DNA from: Roseburia intestinalis L1-82
GTDB lineage: Bacteria; Bacillota; Clostridia; Lachnospirales; Lachnospiraceae
Assembly: GCF_900537995.1 (NCBI RefSeq)
Contig: NZ_LR027880.1
Coordinates: 3,046,001-3,110,000, forward strand
Direction: 5' to 3'
Length of the DNA stretch: 64,000 nucleotides
Notes under the pieces: model-generated
Database searches by the model: none
Seen by the model: the letters and a program-made list of their open reading frames with translations, nothing else
Told to the model about the DNA's origin: nothing
Program-made: the position numbers and the translations under genes
Shown: positions 18,767-27,207 of the stretch, piece after piece
Layout: each line of letters starts with the position of its first letter
Position numbering within the stretch: position 1 is the first letter of the stretch

Positions 18767-18891
18767 GAGGTCTGTATACCAATATCGATAGATTTTGAAA
18801 AAGCACCCTAAGGGAGCTCTATTAAAGTTACCCTTTTTTACCACCGATATGAAAAAGAAATTTTTTGCTAATTTATGGTTGACTTTTCATA

Positions 18892-18953
18892 GCTGGTCTC
18901 CATTCTTGCGCTGTTTTTAAGCGCATCACAAGTTTGTGCGCCAGTACAGCTCC
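18892..18953 (-). promoter_or_regulatory. Orphaned permease leader: hairpin module and ribosome site right of the IS
   Basis: Reading leftward after the ATPase stop there is the module GCGCTTAAAAACAGCGC, then GCAAGAATGGAGA, then CCAGCT and ATGAAAA at 18884-18890. This is the same leader-plus-GGAG layout seen at other genes. It must have been the original translation start region of the permease, now cut off by the IS. Confidence 0.65.
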
Positions 18954-19670
18954 CTACCACTCCAGATCTGCCGCTGAAATTTTATGTTCATTGATATCGT
19001 TATGACGCACTGCCCCGTCACGGAGTTTGATGACATGGTCTGCCATATGCCGGATTGCCTCGTTATGTGTAACCATGATAACTGTATTACCATATTTGAC
19101 ATTGACATCCTCAATCAGCTTTAATATTTCCTTGGAGGTATTGTAATCGAGCGCTCCGGTCGGCTCATCACAAAGCAGGATATCCGGATTTTTCACAATG
19201 GCTCGCCCGATGGAAACCCTCTGCTGCTGGCCGCCGGAAAGCTGGTTCGGCAGTTTATGCCTGTGTTCATAAAGTCCCAGCGTATGTAACAGATCGTCAA
19301 TATCGAGCGGACTGTCTGATAAATATGCACCAACCTCAATATTTTCCTTGACATTTAAATTTGCGATCAGGTTATACATCTGAAATACATAACCTAAATG
19401 TTTTCTGCGGTACTGTGTCAGCTTCTTCTCTCCGAGTTCTTCTAACTTATCGCCGTTGATGGAAATATAACCGGAGTCCGCACTATCGATTCCACCGATA
19501 ATATTGAGAAGCGTCGACTTTCCGGAACCGGATGGTCCAAGCAGCACACAAAATTCTCCTTTTGCCACGGAAAAATTCATTCCACGCAACACCTCCTGAC
19601 GGGTCTCCCCGCTTCCAAACCCTTTTTTCAGATCAACAATTTCCAAAAATTTTCTTTCTTCTTCTGACAT
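18954..19670 (-). CDS. ABC transporter ATP-binding protein (MacB/LolD-like)
   Basis: The 238-residue ATPase energises an FtsX-type permease, here the product of 14518-17319. It has Walker [11 protein letters not shown]-loop [10 protein letters not shown], signature [10 protein letters not shown], Walker [13 protein letters not shown] and the H-loop histidine in MVTHNEAI. The order and spacing are those of the MacB/LolD subgroup. AAGGGGAG lies before the ATG with good spacing. A -35/-10 pair and an inverted repeat lie upstream (19749-19802). The partner gene originally started about 63 bases downstream; the IS110 element now separates the two. Confidence 0.95.
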   Translation of the reverse strand: MSEEERKFLEIVDLKKGFGSGETRQEVLRGMNFSVAKGEFCVLLGPSGSGKSTLLNIIGGIDSADSGYISINGDKLEELGEKKLTQYRRKHLGYVFQMYNLIANLNVKENIEVGAYLSDSPLDIDDLLHTLGLYEHRHKLPNQLSGGQQQRVSIGRAIVKNPDILLCDEPTGALDYNTSKEILKLIEDVNVKYGNTVIMVTHNEAIRHMADHVIKLRDGAVRHNDINEHKISAADLEW

Positions 19671-19748
19671 ATGCTCCCCTTTCCCATTACGGAATTGTTC
19701 TTATATCCTTATCTATTCTGAATGGTATTAAAGTCTTTCCTTACTTTT

Positions 19749-19764
19749 GTTAGTGTTATCTAAC
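19749..19764. promoter_or_regulatory. Candidate operator of the ABC operon
   Basis: The inverted repeat GTTAG-TGTTAT-CTAAC lies about ten bases downstream of the -10 box. It is flanked by two direct copies of ACTTTTGTT (19743-19751 and 19763-19771). The position suits a TetR- or MarR-type repressor site. No such regulator gene is in the window. Confidence 0.45.
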
Positions 19765-19774
19765 TTTTGTTTGT

Positions 19775-19802
19775 ATTATATCACAGCTTTTCCAGATTAC
19801 AA
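19775..19802 (-). promoter_or_regulatory. Promoter of the ABC operon
   Basis: Leftward, TTGTAA (19797-19802) and TATAAT (19775-19780) are 16 bases apart. The predicted start is about 100 bases upstream of the ATPase gene. Confidence 0.55.
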
Positions 19803-19841
19803 GCAAAAAGACGATTCCTTTTGTCAGAATCGTCTTTTTGC
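19803..19841. terminator. Intrinsic terminator after the Rpn-type gene
   Basis: A perfect 15-base stem (GCAAAAAGACGATTC and its complement) has a nine-base loop. The T-run is inside the stem on both strands. The core GACGATTC/GAATCGTC is shared with the terminator at 27208-27251. Confidence 0.75.
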
Positions 19842-19868
19842 CTTACTATTATGTCTTTACTGTCTGTT

Positions 19869-20759
19869 TCACTGTAAATATTGTTCTATTTCTGAAACTG
19901 GCTTTCCTGTCACTTCTATGATTTTCTCTATTGTGAAACCGGACTTGATCATATTACAGATGATTTCTGCTATAGCTTTATCTCTGCCAATCTCGATCCC
20001 ATCACTTTTACCAGCTTCATATTCTGCCTTTCGGAGTTTCTTTTCTTCCCACTCTTTATCATACTCTAATATACTCACCATCTTTACCTCCGAACGATTC
20101 TTCCGAAGAAATTCCACTAAAATTCCTTCTTTGATGCATTCCGTGATCGCCCTTTCAACTGCATCATTCAGATTCAGCTCTGATGCATATTTTCGGACTC
20201 TCGCAACATAAATGGCATATTCCTTCAATGTCTGGCACTGCTCCATCAGTTCTTTGTTGTGTCCTTCGTTCACATTTAACATCAGAACTTTTAACTCTAA
20301 ATCCGGCTCTCCAGCCAGATGCTCATATGCTGATGAAAGTTTCAGTTCCATACGGTCTTCTACGTCATCGGTTCCATTGTAAAACACCATAAACTTCGGT
20401 GCCGGAATCTTCTGCAACTTTGACGAATACAGTGACTTATCATTCAGATACTGCTGATACTCGATTCCAATATAGATCAGATCCCGCAATGGTATATTGG
20501 GATTGATCGTCGACTGATGCTCATAGAGATAAATATTCGTCTCTAACATAAATGCCAGATCATTTTTCATTCCCATATAGATTGCGTTTTCCAACGTGAC
20601 GATCTTAAGGGCTTCCGCATTCTGATAATGGCTTCCGGTCACTGCGTTGTACAGGGATAAGAGATTTTCTTTCTCTGAAAACAGCATGCGGAATACAGTG
20701 TCTTTGTACTGACGGTTGGCTGTCGGCGTCTTTTCTGATACCTGCTCACTCTTCTTCAT
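19869..20759 (-). CDS. Rpn family recombination-promoting nuclease / PD-(D/E)XK transposase-like protein
   Basis: The 296-residue product belongs to the Rpn/PDDEXK transposase-like family. Members cut DNA and promote RecA-independent recombination in E. coli; the role here is unknown. Typical features are the N-terminal YKDTVFRMLFSEKENLLSLYNAV and NDLAFML followed by LYEHQST, the D and ExQ of the nuclease core. RDLIYIGIEYQ and MVFYNGT follow, and the C-terminal tail ends in a helical EYEAGKSDGIEIGRDKAIAE region. The gene appears intact. Its AGGAGG, eight bases before the ATG, is locked in a perfect seven-base hairpin. Confidence 0.88.
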   Translation of the reverse strand: MKKSEQVSEKTPTANRQYKDTVFRMLFSEKENLLSLYNAVTGSHYQNAEALKIVTLENAIYMGMKNDLAFMLETNIYLYEHQSTINPNIPLRDLIYIGIEYQQYLNDKSLYSSKLQKIPAPKFMVFYNGTDDVEDRMELKLSSAYEHLAGEPDLELKVLMLNVNEGHNKELMEQCQTLKEYAIYVARVRKYASELNLNDAVERAITECIKEGILVEFLRKNRSEVKMVSILEYDKEWEEKKLRKAEYEAGKSDGIEIGRDKAIAEIICNMIKSGFTIEKIIEVTGKPVSEIEQYLQ

Positions 20760-20767
20760 ATTCAGTT

Positions 20768-20785
20768 CCTCCTGTGTGCAGGAGG
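20768..20785 (-). promoter_or_regulatory. Ribosome site sequestered in a hairpin before the Rpn-type gene
   Basis: CCTCCTG and CAGGAGG pair around a four-base loop. The AGGAGG that lies eight bases from the ATG is fully within the stem, so translation start would require melting of the hairpin. Confidence 0.65.
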
Positions 20786-21026
20786 CTCATCCAGATCTCC
20801 TGCTTTTCATTTCTGTGGATAAAAAGCATAGATTTCTGAAATGTTTTTTTGAATTTTAGACGGATATATACATCCTGATAGTCATACAGACAGAATTGCC
20901 GGATTCGTAATTATAGCACCGGATAGATGTCTGCATCGTAGAAATATGCTTTGAGTTATTTTATCATACGTCATCCTTAGTATGCAACCAATTTGAAATT
21001 TCTTGTGCAGGTTGTACAAAAACAAA
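20786..21026. other. Upstream region of the Rpn-type gene, no gene seen
   Basis: AT-rich spacer. I see no coding pattern. It likely contains the promoter of the nuclease gene, but no clear -35/-10 pair stands out. Confidence 0.4.
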
Positions 21027-21168
21027 GTTACTGTTCACAGGTTACCCTGCGGACTGTAACTTCGCAGCCCCATGTAAAGTTTTGCTTCGCAAAAGGGGCT
21101 GCTCACCCCCACATCACGTTCATACGCACCTGAACAGCAAAGTGTTCAGGTGCCGAGTGAACAGTAAC
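21027..21168. repeat. 142-bp structured element with 12-bp terminal inverted repeats
   Basis: GTTACTGTTCAC (21027-21038) is repeated inverted at 21157-21168. Inside are a compound hairpin CAGCCCC/GGGGCTG (21065-21101) enclosing TTTTGC-TTC-GCAAAA, and a perfect hairpin CACCTGAACA/TGTTCAGGTG (21127-21152). It resembles a MITE-like or folded RNA element. It has no open frame. Confidence 0.6.
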
Positions 21169-21194
21169 AAAACAAGCTGCTATTTTTAAAGAAA

Positions 21195-21230
21195 GACAGT
21201 GTCCGGCTGAATATCAATCCGGACACTGTC
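21195..21230 (-). terminator. Intrinsic terminator of the surface protein gene
   Basis: The stem GACAGTGTCCGG/CCGGACACTGTC has a 12-base loop. Leftward it is followed by TTTCTTTAAAA. It lies about 40 bases after the stop codon at 21271. Confidence 0.75.
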
Positions 21231-21270
21231 TTCCCTGTCATTTTCTGACAGTTACACACTTTAAATTTTT

Positions 21271-24200
21271 CTATTTACTGACCTTAACTTTTTTCATGGA
21301 TGAATGTTTTCCATACACTTTTTTGCCCGTGGAATCCATTTTATAAGCCCGGATGCGCACATAGTATATCTTTCCTTTTTTCAGTTTACTTATGGTATAG
21401 GATGTCTTCGCCGTGTTTTTCTTTGTGACCGCCTTTTTGAATTTTTTATCCGTACTGTAAGAAATCTCGTAACCTTTTGCGCCGGATACTTTCTTATATT
21501 TCAGTAAGATCTGTTTACTCTTGCTGTTTTTCGCAGACGTAAGAGAAGCCTTCGCCACTTTTACTTTTGTCCACTTTGCATACAAAATGTAATCGGATTT
21601 TGCGCTGCTGCTGATACTTGTGATCTTCTTTTTAAATTTTGCATCCGTATACCAGCCTGCAAATGCGTATCCTTTGCGGGACGGGTTTTTCAGTGTTACT
21701 TTCTTTCCATAATAAGTTGACGGATTCGAGGCATTGTTTTTACCTTTATTCAGTTTGTAGGTAATTTTATATGGTACTGTAACCGTACAGGATGCCTGAT
21801 AACTACTATTTTCAGACGAAGTCACCGTGATCTTCGTTCTGCCCGGTGCCTTTGCTGTCACACTGCCGTTGCCATCCACGGTGGCAATCTTTGTATTTGC
21901 GGATTTCCAGACTACCTTTTTGTTGGAGGCATAAGATGGTGATACGGTTGCATTTAAGGTGAGCTTCTCTCCTCTTTTTACCTCTGCTGATGTCCGGTCT
22001 AAAGTTATTCCTGTTACTTTCGCCTTTCCGGTAACAGTCACATAGCAGACTGCATATTCATCACTGCCATCCGTTGCCGCCGCCCGGATTTTTGCTTCAC
22101 CCTCCGATTTTGCAGTGACAAGTCCGCTTGCAGAAACCTCTGCCACTTTCGTATCAGAAGAAGTATATTTGAGTTTCTTATTTGTTGCATCCGAAGGTGA
22201 AATATATGGTTTCAACTGATAGGTTTCACCAGCTTTTAATTCAATCTCATCCTCATCAAATTCGATCCAGTCTATCAGCTGCGGTACGGTTATCTTACAG
22301 GCAGCTTTTACATTTCCAGCCGTTACCGTAATGACTGCTGTTCCAACACCACAGATCTCCACATATCCGGTATCCGAAACAGCAGCAACCTCTTCATTGG
22401 AACTTGTCCATACCACTGCATCTGTGAAATTCAAAGGTGCGATCGTCGCTGTCAGTTGGAAATCATCATAGCGCTCCGTCGTTTTTTCTGTAATATCCAG
22501 ACTGACTGAGATTGCATGAATATCCTGTGTGACATACTTGATTCCTTTTCCGCTTGCATAAGTCTGGGCATAGCAATCAGACGGACCGTACATCGTCATT
22601 TTCTTTGGATAGGAAAATGCATTTGATGCGATCGAAGTTGTGTTGCGCGGGACTGTGATCTGCGTCAGCTTCGTGCAGTTGACAAAGGCACTGTCACCGA
22701 TCGTGGTCACATTGTAAGGAAGCACGATGGATGGCAGAACTGTGCAGCCGTAGAATGTCTGGCTCTCAATTTTCTTTAATTTGCTGCCTAATGTAATGTC
22801 GGCCAGAGCTTCACAGCCATAAAATGCAGAACTTCCAACGGACGAAACGGTATCCGGTACCACTGCCTTTTTCATGGCTTTACAGTTTTTAAATGCGTTG
22901 CTTTCTATTTTTTCCACCCCGGATGGAAGTATTGCTTCCGGCAAAGATTCACAGCCGGAAAACGCGGAGTTCCCGATCGTGGTCAGGGTGGATGGGAAGT
23001 TGATGGTGGTTAACTTTTTGCAGCCGGAAAACGTGCTTGCTGGTATTTCTTTAAGGATATTTGACAAATGCACCTCTGTCAGACTGGTGCAATCTTGAAA
23101 AGTTGAATTACTAATTGCTTTAACAGTATTCGGAATATTTATCGTTGTTAATGAGAAACAATCCTCAAATGCAGAACTTTCCAGTATTTCTATCCCGTTA
23201 TTCATTGTAATCCTATCAAGATTTTTACAATTTTTAAACGCACTATCTCCTATTTCCGTAATAGTATCTGACAGTTCTATTTCTTCAATGCCATCACATC
23301 CCATAAACAACGCTGCACATACTATGGTACTTCCTGCTTCGAAATTAACAGTTTTTAAATTACTACAACCACCAAATGCCCCATATGACAAATTTGTGCC
23401 ACTTCCCCATGTACCATCAAATTTCTTTAAGCTTTTAGGTATCTCTATTTTACTAATTGATTTGCAATCTCCAAATACTCCATATCCAACAATCGTAAGA
23501 TTCTCTGATAACTTTATATTTTCCAGTTTGTCGCATCCGCGAAATGCTTCAAATTCTATTTTTTCCACGCTATCTGGTATAACAATATCCAATAATCTGT
23601 CACATTTATAAAATGCTCTTGAACCTATTGTATTTATACCCTCATGCATTTTTATATCTATTAATCCACTGCATTCAGCAAATGCGTCACCATCTATTTT
23701 TGTCACACTTTCAGGAATTATAACTTTATTCAGATTTTTACAACTTTTAAAGGCACTGTCTCCTATTTCCGTAATAGTATCTGGCAGTTCTATTTCTTCA
23801 ATACCATCACATCCCATAAACAACGCTGCACATACTATGGTGCTTCCTGCTTCGAAATTAACAGTTTTTAAATTACTACAACCACCAAATGCCCCATATG
23901 ACAAATTTGTGCCTCTTCCCCATGTACCATCAAATTTCTTTAAGCTTTTAGGCATCTCTATTTTACTAATTGATTTGCAATCTCCAAATACTCCATATCC
24001 AACAATCGTAAGATTCTCTGATAACTTTATATTTTCCAGTTTGTCGCATCCGCGAAATGCTTCAAATTCTATTTTTTCCACGCTATCTGGTATAACAATA
24101 TCCAATAATCTGTCACATTTATAAAATGCTCTTGAACCTATTGTATTTATACCCTCATGCATTTTTATATCTACTAATCCACTGCATTCAGCAAATGCGT

Positions 24201-24342
24201 CACCATCTATTTTTGTCACACTTTCAGGAATTATAACTTTATTCAGATTTTTACAACTTTTAAAGGCACTGTCTCCTATTTCCGTAATAGTATCTGGCAG
24301 TTCTATTTCTTCAATGCCATCACATCCCATAAACAACGCTGC
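21271..24342 (-). CDS. BspA-type leucine-rich repeat surface protein, C-terminal part separated by a nonsense codon
   Basis: This frame continues the protein encoded at 24343-26844 after an in-frame TGA. Its first ATG is at 24330, without a ribosome site, so it is probably not translated on its own. About 23-residue BspA-type LRR_5 repeats (CKNLNKVIIPESVTKIDGDAF-like) run over the first half. They are followed by three bacterial Ig-like Big_2 domains (for example VSPSYASNKKVVWKSANTKI). Next come an InlB B-type repeat (GYAFAGWYTDAKFKKKI) and a C-terminal fibronectin III-like domain rich in lysine. Such modules bind host or microbial surfaces. There is no sortase motif; anchoring would be through the SLH-like domain in the upstream part. 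Confidence 0.8.
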   Translation of the reverse strand, partial: AALFMGCDGIEEIELPDTITEIGDSAFKSCKNLNKVIIPESVTKIDGDAFAECSGLVDIKMHEGINTIGSRAFYKCDRLLDIVIPDSVEKIEFEAFRGCDKLENIKLSENLTIVGYGVFGDCKSISKIEMPKSLKKFDGTWGRGTNLSYGAFGGCSNLKTVNFEAGSTIVCAALFMGCDGIEEIELPDTITEIGDSAFKSCKNLNKVIIPESVTKIDGDAFAECSGLIDIKMHEGINTIGSRAFYKCDRLLDIVIPDSVEKIEFEAFRGCDKLENIKLSENLTIVGYGVFGDCKSISKIEIPKSLKKFDGTWGSGTNLSYGAFGGCSNLKTVNFEAGSTIVCAALFMGCDGIEEIELSDTITEIGDSAFKNCKNLDRITMNNGIEILESSAFEDCFSLTTINIPNTVKAISNSTFQDCTSLTEVHLSNILKEIPASTFSGCKKLTTINFPSTLTTIGNSAFSGCESLPEAILPSGVEKIESNAFKNCKAMKKAVVPDTVSSVGSSAFYGCEALADITLGSKLKKIESQTFYGCTVLPSIVLPYNVTTIGDSAFVNCTKLTQITVPRNTTSIASNAFSYPKKMTMYGPSDCYAQTYASGKGIKYVTQDIHAISVSLDITEKTTERYDDFQLTATIAPLNFTDAVVWTSSNEEVAAVSDTGYVEICGVGTAVITVTAGNVKAACKITVPQLIDWIEFDEDEIELKAGETYQLKPYISPSDATNKKLKYTSSDTKVAEVSASGLVTAKSEGEAKIRAAATDGSDEYAVCYVTVTGKAKVTGITLDRTSAEVKRGEKLTLNATVSPSYASNKKVVWKSANTKIATVDGNGSVTAKAPGRTKITVTSSENSSYQASCTVTVPYKITYKLNKGKNNASNPSTYYGKKVTLKNPSRKGYAFAGWYTDAKFKKKITSISSSAKSDYILYAKWTKVKVAKASLTSAKNSKSKQILLKYKKVSGAKGYEISYSTDKKFKKAVTKKNTAKTSYTISKLKKGKIYYVRIRAYKMDSTGKKVYGKHSSMKKVKVSK

Positions 24343-24500
24343 TCATACTATGGTGCTTCCTGCTTCGAAATTAACAGTTTTTAAATTACTACAACCACCA
24401 AATGCCCCATATGACAAATTTGTGCCTCTTCCCCACGTACCATCAAATTTCTTTAAGCTTTTAGGTATCTCTATTTTACTAATTGATTTGCAATTTCCAA
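23215..24500. repeat. Near-identical 513-bp tandem repeats inside the LRR region
   Basis: Units 23317-23829 and 23830-24342 differ at only a few bases. Partial copies extend to about 23215 on one side and about 24500 on the other. Each unit is exactly 171 codons, so gain or loss keeps the frame. Confidence 0.85.
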
Positions 24501-26844
24501 ACACGTCGTAACCAATTGTTGTCAAGTTTGAAGACAAATCGACAATTTTTAAATTTATGCAGTTATAAAATGCTTCAAATTCTATTTTTTCCACGCTATC
24601 CGGTATCATCACCGTCCTCAAATCCGTCCGGTTCTCAAATGCCCTATCTCCGATTGCAACAACCTCATGCCCGTCAATCTCCCCCGGAATATAAAGTGCC
24701 GTCGCATTTCCACTATATCCTGTGATCGTAGCCCTGTTTGCATCGTCAAGTGTATAGGTATAAATCGGTACGATTGCACCGCCTGCACCTGCTCCTGCAT
24801 CAAAATAGCTTCCTGCGCCCGCCGGATTGAAATATCTCGAACCTGGAGATGTCCAATAACTTGTCCAGCCTCCCTGCGCGGCAAATTCTTTTCCACGCGT
24901 GCATGATGTCCGAAGTACGCCGTCCTCAATATGATAGTACACGCGCACCGGACTGTTATTCTTTCCCCAGATCTCTATACTTTTGCTAAAGGTCTTTGAT
25001 GCAATACCAACTCCGATCTTTGCACTTGCCCCCACCGATGCATACAGATATGCAGCCTGTGACGCGCAGTATGTCGGTGTTCCGGAACTGTACCTTACGT
25101 ATTTGATGTTCATACGTGCACCGGTTTTTGCATAAATATCTCCGCTGACAATTCCGAGCGTTGCTTTTGCAGAGAGTACAATACCTGTGGTCAAATCTGC
25201 TTCTGCTGAAAAGGAAAATCCTTTTTTATGACTGTTTCCAACTATACGGAATCCGTCCGAATACGCAAATCCGGCTTCAAATTCCTTTTCCACGGTAAGC
25301 GTTGCTTCCCCGGAAAGATTATATTCCATTGCCAGTGTCAACATACCAACACCGCCGAGCGGCACTGCCCCTAACGTCAGTGTGTGGTTAATATCTTTAA
25401 ATGCATCCCCTTTTACATTGCAGGAGTATTCCATATCTCCGCTGACTGAAAAATAATAGTCATTATTATTCAGACTGTAATTTACTTTCATGTTTGAAAT
25501 CACAACACTTACTGTCGCTGTGACATCATCTGAGACGGAAATCGTTTTATCTGCACGCAGGGTATTGTTTTTATAGGATATCCCCCTTGTCATACCTTCT
25601 GTGACTGTAACACCATTTGCCACATATGTTTCTTCATCTGCCGGAATAAATTCCGTCATATCAACATCCAGTTCGCCCTGCTGGTCAACATTTAAAACCG
25701 CGCCATCATCCGCATCTGAGGTTGTAATATATGTTGTAGTTCCGTCTGTCCGTACACTTTCTGCCTTATATGCCATGACAATATCGTTAACATACACGGC
25801 AAATGTTGTTCCCTGTTTGATCGTAACCGGACAGTTTTCGATCATAACTATTCCATCCACATCAATAGATACGGCTGTTCCCTTTGGTACAACAACTACT
25901 CCGGACGCAAATGTACAGGTATTTTCTTTTCCGGTCTCTATCTGCGCATCTGCCAAAACCTTTTTTGCATCCGCGATCATTGCATCATGCTCTTCCGTGG
26001 TAAGTGACTGTTCCGGGAGAAATTTACCGGCAGCAACCGTAACCCATCCTCTGTCGATTGCGATCTGTGCTGCTTCCTTATATGTAACATCTGCTGTATC
26101 CTGATAAGTATAACTGTCTGTTTCCGGCACAAAGCCAAGCATCGTATTCATGGTCTGCGCTGCAAATTCACGCGTCACTGCATCTTCCGGTCGAAATTCT
26201 TCTCCTGCCTCAAGATCGATCATTCCGAACTCGCATGCCACCATCACATCACGATAAAACGAATCATCCGTTGATATGTCACTGTAATAATTATCCGGAT
26301 AATTATCCTCATCTACCGTAAGATCAAATAATGTTACCAGTTCCTGTACCCAGTCGATACGGCTGATCTCATCACCTGATAATGCCCTTTTTAAAATCTC
26401 CTCTGTACTCTCCGTTTCTTCCGTAACGTTCTCTGTTTCAGCCTGTTCTGGCTCTTCTGTGACATTCTTTGTTTCAGTCTCCTCTGTTTCTTCTGTAACA
26501 ACCTTCGTTTCTGGCTCTTCTGTCTCTTCCGTGACGATCGTCGTCTCTGGCTCTTCTGTCTCTTCCGTGACAATTTCCGTCCCGGCCGCCCCGGACTCTT
26601 CCTCTGCCAGACGTCCGGCATTATGATCTTCTTCATCTGCCTGGTCTGTTTCTTTTTTCTCTGTCACTGCTGACTTTTCATCATCCTGTTCTACAGTCTG
26701 TGTTTCCACAGTCCCTTTCTCTTTAAAACTGTTTTCTTCCTGTGTCTGCTGTGCATTCCCTGCCACATCCGCCAGCAGCATTTCCGGTGCTGCCGTAAAC
26801 GTCATACAGGCACAAAGCAGCCATGCTATCATTCGTTTTTTCAT
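24343..26844 (-). CDS. SLH/LRR surface protein, N-terminal part ending at a premature TGA
   Basis: The 833-residue product begins with a signal peptide (MKKRMIAWLLCACMTFTAAPEM) and an acidic linker of repeated VTEETEEPET units (about 95-150). SLH-like repeats follow (about 160-290; for example PEDAVTREFAAQTM), which in this group anchor proteins to the wall. Next come a beta-rich region and the first LRR_5 repeats. It ends at STIV followed by TGA (24343-24345). In the two downstream repeat copies the same codon is TGT for Cys, so one base change splits the gene. Read through, the protein would have about 1,857 residues. GAAAGGAG precedes the ATG. Confidence 0.85.
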   Translation of the reverse strand: MKKRMIAWLLCACMTFTAAPEMLLADVAGNAQQTQEENSFKEKGTVETQTVEQDDEKSAVTEKKETDQADEEDHNAGRLAEEESGAAGTEIVTEETEEPETTIVTEETEEPETKVVTEETEETETKNVTEEPEQAETENVTEETESTEEILKRALSGDEISRIDWVQELVTLFDLTVDEDNYPDNYYSDISTDDSFYRDVMVACEFGMIDLEAGEEFRPEDAVTREFAAQTMNTMLGFVPETDSYTYQDTADVTYKEAAQIAIDRGWVTVAAGKFLPEQSLTTEEHDAMIADAKKVLADAQIETGKENTCTFASGVVVVPKGTAVSIDVDGIVMIENCPVTIKQGTTFAVYVNDIVMAYKAESVRTDGTTTYITTSDADDGAVLNVDQQGELDVDMTEFIPADEETYVANGVTVTEGMTRGISYKNNTLRADKTISVSDDVTATVSVVISNMKVNYSLNNNDYYFSVSGDMEYSCNVKGDAFKDINHTLTLGAVPLGGVGMLTLAMEYNLSGEATLTVEKEFEAGFAYSDGFRIVGNSHKKGFSFSAEADLTTGIVLSAKATLGIVSGDIYAKTGARMNIKYVRYSSGTPTYCASQAAYLYASVGASAKIGVGIASKTFSKSIEIWGKNNSPVRVYYHIEDGVLRTSCTRGKEFAAQGGWTSYWTSPGSRYFNPAGAGSYFDAGAGAGGAIVPIYTYTLDDANRATITGYSGNATALYIPGEIDGHEVVAIGDRAFENRTDLRTVMIPDSVEKIEFEAFYNCINLKIVDLSSNLTTIGYDVFGNCKSISKIEIPKSLKKFDGTWGRGTNLSYGAFGGCSNLKTVNFEAGSTIV

Positions 26845-26883
26845 AACTTTCTCCTTTCACAGATATCTCATTCCTTACAATAC

Positions 26884-26895
26884 GACCAAACGGTC
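26884..26895. promoter_or_regulatory. Small palindrome, possible operator
   Basis: GACC-AAAC-GGTC lies just downstream of the leftward promoter of the surface protein gene, in the 116-base gap shared with the divergent XRE regulator. Confidence 0.35.
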
Positions 26896-26909
26896 TTATT
26901 ATGAATTAA

Positions 26910-26938
26910 ATTATAGCATTTTGATTATAATTTGTCTA
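26910..26938 (-). promoter_or_regulatory. Promoter of the surface protein gene
   Basis: Leftward, TAGACA (26933-26938) and TATAAT (26910-26915) are separated by 17 bases. Transcription would begin about 60 bases before the ATG at 26844. Confidence 0.6.
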
Positions 26939-26960
26939 TTAAGTTAGAGGAGACACTCAC

Positions 26961-27164
26961 GTGAAGTTTCAAAGAATTCAGGACTTGAGAATAGACAACG
27001 ATCTTACTATAAAAGAAATCTCTGCCATGCTTGGTCTGCACCGGGATGTTTATTCCCGTTATGAAAAAGGGCTTCGTGATTTTCCAATTGACATTCTCAT
27101 AAAGTTAGCAGATATTTATCACTGCTCAATTGATTATCTGGTTGGACGGGTTGATACGAAGTAA
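26961..27164 (+). CDS. Small XRE-family HTH regulator
   Basis: This 67-residue DNA-binding protein consists of one XRE/Cro helix-turn-helix domain. LTIKEISAMLGLHRDVYSRYEKG covers the recognition helices, and YHCSIDYLVGR closes the domain. It starts with GTG, supported by GAGGAG eight bases upstream. Because it is divergent from the surface protein gene across a 116-base region with a palindrome, it may control that gene; this is inference. It ends in a strong terminator shared with the convergent gene. Confidence 0.85.
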   Translation: MKFQRIQDLRIDNDLTIKEISAMLGLHRDVYSRYEKGLRDFPIDILIKLADIYHCSIDYLVGRVDTK

Positions 27165-27207
27165 TATAATACACAAAATGCCTACTCCGCAGACATTGAT
27201 CACTATA

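Larger units (their letters stand above)
17321..18883 (+). mobile_element. IS110-family insertion sequence between ABC ATPase and permease
   Basis: The element is about 1.56 kb and carries one recombinase gene on the plus strand. The eight bases TTTTCATA occur on both sides (17313-17320 and 18884-18891). The right flank continues into a GGAG ribosome site and hairpin leader pointing toward the lost start codon, while the left flank is the permease coding sequence. This places the insertion at the ATGAAAA start of the permease. No classical terminal inverted repeats are seen, as usual for the IS110 group. The boundaries are inferred from the flanks only. Confidence 0.75.

Noticed and set aside
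23215..24500. CRISPR-like regular repeats
   Set aside because: The 513-bp units are coding LRR sequence with no short repeat/spacer pattern and no cas genes nearby.
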